Shown: positions 30,673 through 36,812 of the stretch, in pieces
How the letters are laid out: each line of letters begins with the position of its first letter
Position numbering within the stretch: the first letter of the stretch is position 1
Assembly (NCBI GenBank): GCA_035480575.1
Contig: DATIHR010000014.1
Coordinates: forward strand, 1 to 36,812
DNA: 36,812 bases
From: PMNU01 sp035480575
Lineage (GTDB): Bacteria; Patescibacteriota; Saccharimonadia; Saccharimonadales; UBA4665
Direction: 5' to 3'
Notes under the pieces: generated by a model
The model's database searches: none
What the model was told of the DNA's origin: nothing
Seen by the model: only the letters and a program-made list of their open reading frames with translations
Position numbers and translations under genes: made by a program

Positions 30673-32349
30673 TTAGTATACCTTAAAATGGTTACGTGCT
30701 TGGCGCTTTTGCAGCGCTGGCTGCTCGCCGGCGACATCGTAGGTACCGCCAGTCATGCGCGCCATGAAGGCAATAATACCGGCTTTGCCCCAGTGCCACG
30801 ATGGGTCGTTGTTGTAATCTGCTTCGCCACCGTTATCTGTCCAGTACACATTGCCGTTCGCGTCTTTTTTGGCGCTTGCCTGCAAGAACTTCAGGGCACC
30901 CCCTGCCATTTGGTGGTACTTGTCGCCGCCACCAGCCTGGGCTAGATCTTCCAGGAACATACCGATGCCGGCTGCGCCGTTGTTGAGGTTAGCGTGTACA
31001 TAGTCGCTATCTGAATTTTGGGCTTCGCGCCACGAGTACTGCCCGTCTTTCTCAATCTTAACTGCGTCTAGCCCGTTTGCCGCCTTCTTGGCCATATCCA
31101 GGTAGTGTGTGTTGCCGGTTATCTTGTAGGCTTGCGTGTAGACCCAACCAATACCTGCACTGCCTTCCTCGAACCCGTTGGCAAGGGCATCGTCATCACC
31201 GCGCTGGGGGTCTATGGCCAGCTTCCAGGCAACTGCATCTTCGCCCACATGTACTAATGGTCCGGTTTCGCTATTTTCCAGCCAACTAAAGGTTTTATTT
31301 GCTTGCTCTAGATACTTTTTATCGCCAAACACTCGGTACAGCTTGAGGTTCATAAATGCTTCGCCCGCGGCGCCCGAGAGGTAGCCCGAGTTCATAGCCG
31401 TACCGCCAGCCTCACCCTTAACACTCGATTCCGGCAAGGCACGCGCGTCGCCGTCGCTACCCCCAAGGGCACGTTTTACGTTATCAAGATGCCGTAAAGT
31501 ACCGTCAATGTAACGCTTGCACTTGGCCGCCAGCTGAGGGTCGGATTCCTTTAATCGCTCATAGTACGTAGCAAAGGTATGCACCATGCCGACCTCGCCC
31601 ATACCCATACCAGTTTTGTAATTCGACTCTTCATCATCAGACTTGCCATGAATATTCCACTTCCATCTGAATGCCTCCTGGCCATTGCGAGCACTTAACT
31701 CGGCATGGGCAAATGTCCATTCCAGGCTCGACAATGCCGCCTCCTTGTACTTTTCGTCCCCAGTCGCTTCAAACACTTCATACAAATAGTCGCCAACACC
31801 CAGCGTTCCGTCGTCGTACGAGGCGTACAAACTTGAGGAAGTCTCGTTATCGTTTACAAAGTCTGGCCAATAGCTCCTGCCCTGATTGTCCTTTTTGCCG
31901 ACTGCCAGTAGCCAATCTGCGGCTTTAACGGCCGCACCGTTCCATTTTGGGTCATCTGGGTACTTAGCGGCCATCGCCAAAAAGCCGCGGCCGACACTGG
32001 CGGCGCCCACGTCTTGGTCTGTCTGATAATGGCCTGGCTGGATTTCGCTTCTAAAACGCAAGCCGCCGTGCGATGGCTCGCCCTGTGCAAGCAGCGAATC
32101 GGCAACTTGGCCAAGAAACGCCTCATCGAGCGCGCGCTCCTTAGAGCCGACACCTTCTGATGCACTTGGCCCAGCGCTGGCAGCAGCCTGCCCGCTCGGC
32201 GGCGCATTGAATGTAGCAGAACGGTCATGCGTACATGCTGCTAAGGCAACGGCAGCGCCTGCGCCTACAGCCAAACGTAAAAAGTTCCTGCGGGATGTTG
32301 AGGCAGTTTCTGTAAATTGCGGTGGCACATTGCCATGGTTTGGACTCAT
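30673..32349 (-). CDS. Tat-exported lipoprotein with LanC-like alpha/alpha barrel
   Basis: 558 aa. A twin-arginine motif (SRRNFLRLAV, 19-28) and a lipobox ending at Cys39 (ALAAC) predict Tat export and lipid anchoring. The rest is helical with repeated glycine turns: SGYLSGAAGEAF, GFEEGSAGIGWVY, NNGAAGIGMFLEDL and SWHWGKAGIIAFM, the (alpha/alpha)6 barrel pattern of LanC-like proteins and some glycan lyases. The LanC zinc ligands (a Cys and a Cys-His pair) are not seen, so lanthionine chemistry is unlikely; a carbohydrate hydrolase or lyase role is equally possible. It sits 5 bp before the small membrane gene of the Clp unit, so they may share a transcript. Confidence 0.8.
   Translation of the reverse strand: MSPNHGNVPPQFTETASTSRRNFLRLAVGAGAAVALAACTHDRSATFNAPPSGQAAASAGPSASEGVGSKERALDEAFLGQVADSLLAQGEPSHGGLRFRSEIQPGHYQTDQDVGAASVGRGFLAMAAKYPDDPKWNGAAVKAADWLLAVGKKDNQGRSYWPDFVNDNETSSSLYASYDDGTLGVGDYLYEVFEATGDEKYKEAALSSLEWTFAHAELSARNGQEAFRWKWNIHGKSDDEESNYKTGMGMGEVGMVHTFATYYERLKESDPQLAAKCKRYIDGTLRHLDNVKRALGGSDGDARALPESSVKGEAGGTAMNSGYLSGAAGEAFMNLKLYRVFGDKKYLEQANKTFSWLENSETGPLVHVGEDAVAWKLAIDPQRGDDDALANGFEEGSAGIGWVYTQAYKITGNTHYLDMAKKAANGLDAVKIEKDGQYSWREAQNSDSDYVHANLNNGAAGIGMFLEDLAQAGGGDKYHQMAGGALKFLQASAKKDANGNVYWTDNGGEADYNNDPSWHWGKAGIIAFMARMTGGTYDVAGEQPALQKRQARNHFKVY
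30675..30680 (-). promoter_or_regulatory. -10 box with leaderless spacing for the small membrane/Clp operon
   Basis: On the minus strand TATACT overlaps the last codons of the upstream lipoprotein gene and ends 7 nt before ATG 30667. Confidence 0.4.
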
Positions 32350-32426
32350 TACATAGGCCTCACATTTGTGATATAAAGTGTTATTTTATCATGAAAAGAA
32401 CACTACGCCATGGTGCTAGCCGTAAT

Positions 32427-33056
32427 CTAAAGCGAGCTACTCAGGACCAACGCAACCAACATGGGCACCGCGATATTATCCGTGCCCTCGCCTGCGATGT
32501 TTTCGGTAATAGTAGCCATAACGGGCAGCCAAATAATAGATACTGCACTGTGCTGATTGCCGCTGAACAGAGCGTACGCAATCATAATGGCAAACGAGGT
32601 AAAGAAGAACGTCAGGCTGCCCACCACACTTTTTGTGCGCCCCATAATCCGGTAGCTACTGTCTTCGCCCCATGCCAGGCCGGCAACCGCTGCAAAGCCA
32701 TCCGCTAGGCTTAGGTGCAACATGGCTACGGCGAATATCCACTTGTCGTCCACAATAAAGGCAAGCAAGCCAATAATGACGGCAAACAGCACCTCGCCCA
32801 TAGCACTCCGTTTAACGGCATGGATTGAACCGAAAATGTCTAGCTTAATGCTAACGAGCACTATTATCAAAAAAGCTACGCTTATAGCCTGAATACTGCG
32901 CCAGCTCAAAAAAAACGGCCAAAAGGCCACAAACGCACCAACTAGCACATGCACCATTTTGCGCGTTAGTTCGGAATGCACGCCCTTATAGCGGGACAGG
33001 TATTCGGCAAACACTAAAATGAGAAAGACAACCAATATTGCCAGTGCCGTAAGCAT
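32427..33056 (-). CDS. DGK1/dolichol-kinase-like membrane enzyme
   Basis: 209 aa with six to seven membrane helices. Motifs of the CTP-dependent lipid kinase group (yeast Dgk1, plant phytol kinase, related to cytidylyltransferases) are visible: ELTRKMVHVLVG (29-40), LADGFAAVAGLAWG (about 116-129), GRTKSVVGSLTFFF (about 137-150) and ENIAGEGTDNIAVP (about 184-197). Such enzymes phosphorylate a lipid alcohol, for instance polyprenol, diacylglycerol or phytol. In this setting polyprenol phosphate for glycan carriers is an attractive but unproven substrate. TATAAT ends 7 nt before ATG 33056. Confidence 0.78.
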   Translation of the reverse strand: MLTALAILVVFLILVFAEYLSRYKGVHSELTRKMVHVLVGAFVAFWPFFLSWRSIQAISVAFLIIVLVSIKLDIFGSIHAVKRSAMGEVLFAVIIGLLAFIVDDKWIFAVAMLHLSLADGFAAVAGLAWGEDSSYRIMGRTKSVVGSLTFFFTSFAIMIAYALFSGNQHSAVSIIWLPVMATITENIAGEGTDNIAVPMLVALVLSSSL

Positions 33057-33063
33057 GCCTTTT

Positions 33064-33069
33064 ATTATA
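33064..33069 (-). promoter_or_regulatory. -10 box with leaderless spacing before the lipid-kinase-like gene
   Basis: On the minus strand a perfect TATAAT ends 7 nt before ATG 33056, in the 23-bp gap after the preceding gene. Confidence 0.5.
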
Positions 33070-33079
33070 CAACCGTTGG

Positions 33080-34609
33080 CTACAGCAAGCGGCGGTCAAG
33101 CGTGGTCATCCAGTTTTCCACCGGCGCGTAGTTGTCGGTTAATACCGGGTAGCCGGCAACCCCTAGCCTAGCGAACGACACCTGCGCACCGGCAAGCTCG
33201 CGCACAATTTGGTAGCGGTTTTGTGCGAATTGCGGGGCTGTAAAATCAAAAGACGTTTTATTCTTTGAACCAACAACCACAAAATTCTGTAACCCTTTCG
33301 CAGTTTGGCCACGAGTAGTAAATACGTACACGGTAGGAAAAACCTGACGCAGCGTTTGTATTTCGGCGCGCAGCACTGATTGATTGTGGTTGTCCATGCT
33401 GTCTATGATGTTTGCCAAAAAGAGGCCATCGGGCTTGAGCGCAGCATATGCCGTCTTAAAAAATTCCTTCGTAGTAAGGTGTGGTGGTGTCGCATACAAA
33501 GACAAATAAACATCGCTATATATCATGTCATACGCCGTGGACGTGTCCTGCAAAAAACGCCGGCCATCAGTTACATGGTGTGCTAGCCGCGGACTCTTGG
33601 GCAGTCCAAAGTATGTTTCGGCCATTTTTGGCAGTTCTGGTTCAATCTCGACTGTGTCAACCTGCACATCGGCATACTGCTTAAGTAAAGCCTTAGGCGC
33701 TATATACATGCCGCCGCCCAGAATGGCCACATGCTTGGGCGTACGCCGTTGTACGACCTCGGGCAAAACAAAGTAATCTTGATACTTCGAATACAGCTGA
33801 TTGTCGTTATCTAAATACATGGCACCGGCCAAGCTGTTGTCTTCGTACAAATAGCGCACGGGGCGACCGTTTTCGATGTGATCGCGAATTGTTAGCTGCT
33901 GGTACACACCGTTTGTCGTATACACAACCGCTCCAGCGTGTTGCGGTACACATGCAGTAAAAACAAATACTGCTATGATCAAAACCGCCAGACCTGCGCG
34001 CTTATAATCAGCCCGCCATACATAGAGCAATGGTGCTGCGCCCAATACAACAAGCACCGAACCGGCAAGGCCCACTATGGTGCTAATGTGCAGGTGTGGT
34101 ATAAGTACATACCCTGTCAGTAAACTGCCGAATATACTGCCCACCGTAGAAAAAAAGAAAATTTCGCCGGCAATACTGCCGATGCCATGTTTTTGGCGTT
34201 GCATTTCTGCCAGCTTTATTGCATATGGCGAAAGCGTGCCAAGCAAAAAGCTTGGTGCAAAAAACAGCAACATACCCGCCACCAGCGGGCCAACGGTAAG
34301 TGACACATGCCGCCCTAATAATGACAACAATGTCTCGTGCGACATTTGCATAATAAGTACTGCTAAGCCGCTGGCGAGAATAATGCCAAAAAATAGTTTT
34401 TTATCTGGCCTGCTGTCTGCCATCCTACCCCCAAGGTAGTAACCACAGCTAAGGGCTGCAAGCACAATACTCAGTACACTCGATACCGTGTAAATAGTAT
34501 TCCCAAAATACGGCGCGAGCATTCTGGTTGCCACAATTTCTAGAACAAGAACGCACGCACCGGTGATACATACTGTTACGGGCAAGTAGTAACGCCGAGC
34601 ATATTCCAC
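33080..34609 (-). CDS. Membrane-domain/spermidine-synthase-like fusion protein
   Basis: 509 aa. The N-terminal half (about 8-225) has six to seven helices with motifs of fused MFS/SpeE proteins (ACVLVLEIVATRMLAPYFG, SCGYYLGGRMAD). The C-terminal half (about 235-509) is a class I methyltransferase-like spermidine synthase domain: AILGGGMYIAPK (about 293-304), DTVEIEPELP (about 315-324), DMIYSDVYLSLYATPPHLTTKEFF (about 358-381). The usual DSSDP motif and catalytic Asp context are altered, and no ornithine or SAM decarboxylase is nearby, so true polyamine synthesis is doubtful. Function in CPR bacteria is unknown. Confidence 0.85.
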   Translation of the reverse strand: MEYARRYYLPVTVCITGACVLVLEIVATRMLAPYFGNTIYTVSSVLSIVLAALSCGYYLGGRMADSRPDKKLFFGIILASGLAVLIMQMSHETLLSLLGRHVSLTVGPLVAGMLLFFAPSFLLGTLSPYAIKLAEMQRQKHGIGSIAGEIFFFSTVGSIFGSLLTGYVLIPHLHISTIVGLAGSVLVVLGAAPLLYVWRADYKRAGLAVLIIAVFVFTACVPQHAGAVVYTTNGVYQQLTIRDHIENGRPVRYLYEDNSLAGAMYLDNDNQLYSKYQDYFVLPEVVQRRTPKHVAILGGGMYIAPKALLKQYADVQVDTVEIEPELPKMAETYFGLPKSPRLAHHVTDGRRFLQDTSTAYDMIYSDVYLSLYATPPHLTTKEFFKTAYAALKPDGLFLANIIDSMDNHNQSVLRAEIQTLRQVFPTVYVFTTRGQTAKGLQNFVVVGSKNKTSFDFTAPQFAQNRYQIVRELAGAQVSFARLGVAGYPVLTDNYAPVENWMTTLDRRLL

Positions 34610-34646
34610 GTATGTATCCTATCACGGGAGCTGCTGTAAAAAGAGT

Positions 34647-34675
34647 CTTACAGAATTTACTATATAATGTATACT
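34647..34675 (+). promoter_or_regulatory. Promoter of the DHA2 efflux gene
   Basis: CTTACA (34647-34652) and TATACT (34670-34675) are 17 bp apart; a second TATAAT sits at 34663-34668. The leader of about 35 nt carries GCGGAG (34704-34709) before ATG 34715. Confidence 0.45.
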
Positions 34676-34714
34676 ATTGGTTGAAGTACAAAATACAGAT
34701 TAAGCGGAGCCAGT

Positions 34715-36193
34715 ATGTTAGAACGCGTAAAACATAAAGGACTTGCCCTAACCGTGCTGGCAGCGGCGCAGTTTATGGTAATCCTCGATGCCACTATTGT
34801 TAACGTTGCCCTGCCCTCAATCCAGAAAGCGCTTGGCTTTACCAGCGATGCACAGTTGCAATGGATCATTACTGCCTACGCACTCGCTTTCGGCGGCTTC
34901 TTGCTGCTTGGTGGCCGCTTAGCCGACCTGTATGGCCGGCGCAAAATGTTTATGGTCGGGGTTATTGTATTTTCGCTTGCCTCGCTCTTAAGCGGTATTG
35001 CCCAAAATCCAACCCAAATTATTTTGTTCCGCGCCTTACAAGGTTTGGGCGGCGCATTCCTAGCACCGTCTGCTCTATCGCTCGTATTAACCATTTTTAA
35101 AGAGGGCGCAGAGCGCAACCGAGCACTGGGGGTGTGGAGTATGGTCGCTGCCGGTGGTGGCGCCGTCGGCCTTATTGTGGGCGGTATATTAACCCAATAT
35201 GTGGATTGGCGGTGGATATTCTTTATTAACGTACCTATTGGCATAGTCGTACTATTTGCCACCATGCGCTTTGTACCGGCCAGCAAGCCAACCGCTCGGC
35301 AAGGCATGGACCTCGCTGGAGCATTTACCATTACCGGCGGCCTTATGGCGCTGGTGTACGCCCTTGCGACTGCAGCCAGTAAAGGCTGGGGCGCTGGTGC
35401 AACGATCACGTGGTTTGGCGTATCCGCCGTTTTGTTACTAGCATTTGTTCTAAACGAAATGACCGTCAAACAGCCCCTCGTACGACTGAGTATTTTTAAA
35501 CGCCGCAACGTCAGCGGCGGCAGCCTGATTATGCTGCTCATGCCCGCTAGCATGTTTGGCCTATTCTTTTACCTGTCGATTTATTTGCAGCAAATTCTTG
35601 GCTACTCGCCAACACAAACCGGCATTGCTAACCTGCCCTTTACCATTACTATTATGATTGTCGCTGGGGTGCTATCACGGCAAATTGCCCACCTTAACCC
35701 CAAGCCACTCCTTATTGCCGGCCCCATACTCGCTGCCTTTGGCTTGCTCTACTTTGCGCAATTGCCTGTGCATGCCAACTACTGGACCGACATTTTGCCT
35801 GGCACCATTATGATGGCGACCGGCATGGCAATTGTGTTCGTAACTGCAACTACAGTAACAACCAACGGCGTTAGCCACGAAGAATCTGGTCTCGTCTCTG
35901 GCCTACTCAACACCGGCCAGCAAATTGGCGGTGCTATTGGCCTGGCAGTACTGACTGTTATTTCTACCACAGCGACACGCAACCAACTAGCTGCCGCGCA
36001 CGGCGACCCAGCAGCTATACCCGCTGCCGTAGTGTACGGGTTCCACCATGGCTTTTTGGCGGCCGCCATCTTTGCGGTTGTCGCAAGCCTAGTTGCGCTA
36101 TTTGTAATCCAGTCCAAAAAACCAACGGCAGCCGACCTAGCCAACGAGACCGAAGTGGAAGCCGAATCCCTTGCCGCAATCCCCGGCGCCTAA
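34715..36193 (+). CDS. MFS transporter, DHA2 (EmrB/QacA) family
   Basis: 492 aa with about 14 membrane helices. N-terminal signature FMVILDATIVNVALPSIQKAL (20-40) and the loop motif GGRLADLYGRRKMFMVG (66-82) are typical of the 14-helix drug:H+ antiporter branch, which exports hydrophobic drugs or metabolites with proton influx. Later GLVSGLLNTGQQIGGAIGLA is a family hallmark. Length is standard. It has its own promoter and no neighbouring TetR-type regulator in the window. Substrate is not predictable. Confidence 0.95.
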   Translation: MLERVKHKGLALTVLAAAQFMVILDATIVNVALPSIQKALGFTSDAQLQWIITAYALAFGGFLLLGGRLADLYGRRKMFMVGVIVFSLASLLSGIAQNPTQIILFRALQGLGGAFLAPSALSLVLTIFKEGAERNRALGVWSMVAAGGGAVGLIVGGILTQYVDWRWIFFINVPIGIVVLFATMRFVPASKPTARQGMDLAGAFTITGGLMALVYALATAASKGWGAGATITWFGVSAVLLLAFVLNEMTVKQPLVRLSIFKRRNVSGGSLIMLLMPASMFGLFFYLSIYLQQILGYSPTQTGIANLPFTITIMIVAGVLSRQIAHLNPKPLLIAGPILAAFGLLYFAQLPVHANYWTDILPGTIMMATGMAIVFVTATTVTTNGVSHEESGLVSGLLNTGQQIGGAIGLAVLTVISTTATRNQLAAAHGDPAAIPAAVVYGFHHGFLAAAIFAVVASLVALFVIQSKKPTAADLANETEVEAESLAAIPGA

Positions 36194-36250
36194 ACAGTTC
36201 GCAAACAGAAAAGTATTGTATTCTCGATAAAACATGGCATCATTAACTTA

Positions 36251-36628
36251 ATGAGTGTGTTGACACACTATCAAAGAATCGAAGCTCCCGAGATAGTAAC
36301 TGCCGGGATTGTCGACTTACTACGTAAACCCAAGAACGGGCCGAACCGAAATGGTGATATTAAGTGGCAGGGTGCACGATTTGCTGTAGGGGCAGCATTC
36401 CAGCACGAACAGCCGTGCCACCAAATTATTGTCGATTACCCTGACGACACCTCCGAAACAGGACGCTTCACGCACGGCATGGCGATTAGCATATCCGGCG
36501 ATGGGCAGCCCCATGCAGTAGCCACCGTTTCGGGAAGCGATCCGGAAAGCACGCGCCCCTTATCTGATACGCAAAAACAAATTATAGGCGAGCTCATCCA
36601 GCGTTCGATAAATGCCGGCGTAGTCTGA
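36251..36628 (+). CDS. Hypothetical protein (125 aa)
   Basis: ATG 36251 opens a 125-codon frame ending just before a terminator. No signal or membrane segment; composition is ordinary for a small soluble alpha/beta protein. Stretches: WQGARFAVGAAFQHE (40-54), QIIVDYPDDTSETGRFTHG (58-76) and a C-terminal helix (SDTQKQIIGELIQRSINAGV). No family recognised and no clear ribosome site. Confidence 0.6.
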   Translation: MSVLTHYQRIEAPEIVTAGIVDLLRKPKNGPNRNGDIKWQGARFAVGAAFQHEQPCHQIIVDYPDDTSETGRFTHGMAISISGDGQPHAVATVSGSDPESTRPLSDTQKQIIGELIQRSINAGVV

Positions 36629-36640
36629 ACTTAGGCAAAT

Positions 36641-36669
36641 AAAAAAGCCTGACTAGGCCAGGCTTTTTT
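36641..36669. terminator. Bidirectional rho-independent terminator
   Basis: AAAAAAGCCTG (36641-36651) pairs with CAGGCTTTTTT (36659-36669) around a 7-nt loop, with A and T tracts on both sides. It would stop both the rightward gene at 36251 and the leftward RNA gene that begins beyond 36812. Confidence 0.9.
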
Positions 36670-36672
36670 ATA

Positions 36673-36812
36673 TGGTCGGGGTGAAAGGACTCGAACCTTC
36701 AAGCACATCATGTCGCCCGTCAGCGGACGACATCAAGCCCTCATTCGCGGCAAGCCGCTCCATTTGGGGCCAAGCAAGGAAAACATGACTGTCCACTGGA
36801 CAGTCATGCCTA
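36673..36812 (-). ncRNA. ssrA: Probable tmRNA (SsrA), 3' part only
   Basis: The minus strand has a tRNA-like 3' end: T arm GAAGG, TTCGAGT, CCTTT, then CACCCCG, A and encoded CCA (36675-36673), followed at once by a terminator. No D arm or anticodon arm precedes it. Instead there are several strong hairpins upstream: GACTGTCC with GGACAGTC, GCGGC with GCCGC, and a long stem GATGTCGTCCG with CGGGCGACATGA parts. This is the layout of tmRNA 3' domains with pseudoknots. The tag-coding region and 5' end would lie beyond the window, so the tag cannot be read. An intron-containing tRNA is the alternative. Confidence 0.6.

Noticed and set aside
32360..32404. TCACA-TT-TGTGA dyad and AGTGTT/AACACT pair before the LanC-like gene
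   Set aside because: Arms are short (5-6 bp) in AT-rich DNA, so chance is likely; no start or terminator logic supports them strongly.

Overview
The window looks like a chromosomal segment of an ultra-small, Gram-positive-like bacterium, most plausibly a Candidatus Saccharibacteria (TM7) or a close Patescibacteria/CPR relative. Reasons seen in the sequence: TGA works as a normal stop codon, so it is not one of the CPR groups that recode TGA; there is a sortase with an LPXTG substrate; MurA carries an N-terminal helix-turn-helix; a membrane-anchored two-ring Clp ATPase is present; and many small secreted or membrane proteins have no recognisable family. The lineage is an inference from gene content, not from a marker phylogeny.

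Layout. (1) About 1-2860 is the right-hand end of an integrated mobile element: a partial replication-relaxation-like winged-helix gene (-), a 58-residue basic micro-protein and a large serine recombinase (+). It abuts the 3' end of an intact tRNA-Arg(CCG) gene on the minus strand, and the recombinase frame reads through that tRNA into host DNA. (2) 3002-8670 is mostly core metabolism: a HTH regulator, murB, a disordered hypothetical protein, glyA, and an HTH-MurA fusion whose promoter overlaps a perfect 16-bp palindrome. (3) 8754-18307 is a cell-surface and polysaccharide island: a lipoprotein; a minus-strand operon of small membrane protein, processive GT2 glycosyltransferase, 57-residue LPKTG micro-protein, sortase and second GT2; a GH10 glycoside hydrolase; a membrane-anchored low-complexity protein; and a secreted polysaccharide deacetylase with three tandem carbohydrate-binding-like modules. 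A strong terminator closes it. (4) 18380-18540 holds tRNA-Gly(TCC) and tRNA-Arg(TCT). (5) 18570-25103 has an endonuclease/exonuclease/phosphatase protein, an InlB-repeat-like surface protein coupled to an unknown gene, membrane-anchored proteins, tRNA-His and small hypotheticals. (6) 25128-36628 has an S51 peptidase, a P1B metal ATPase, a membrane Clp ATPase coupled to a small membrane protein downstream of a Tat lipoprotein with a LanC-like barrel, a DGK1/dolichol-kinase-like protein, an MFS-spermidine-synthase-like fusion and a DHA2 efflux pump. (7) At the right edge the minus strand carries what looks like the 3' end of tmRNA, behind a bidirectional terminator.

How the genes may work together. 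The island at 8.7-18.3 kb joins polymer synthesis and export (two QxxRW glycosyltransferases), covalent surface attachment (sortase plus a nearly bare sorting signal) and extracellular polymer editing (deacetylase, GH10). The most interesting proposal is that the LPKTG micro-protein is a dedicated anchor or priming peptide for a surface polymer or appendage. A second pattern runs through the window: several genes have a -10 hexamer ending 6-7 nt before the start codon, as expected for leaderless mRNAs, while secreted and surface genes carry strong Shine-Dalgarno sequences.
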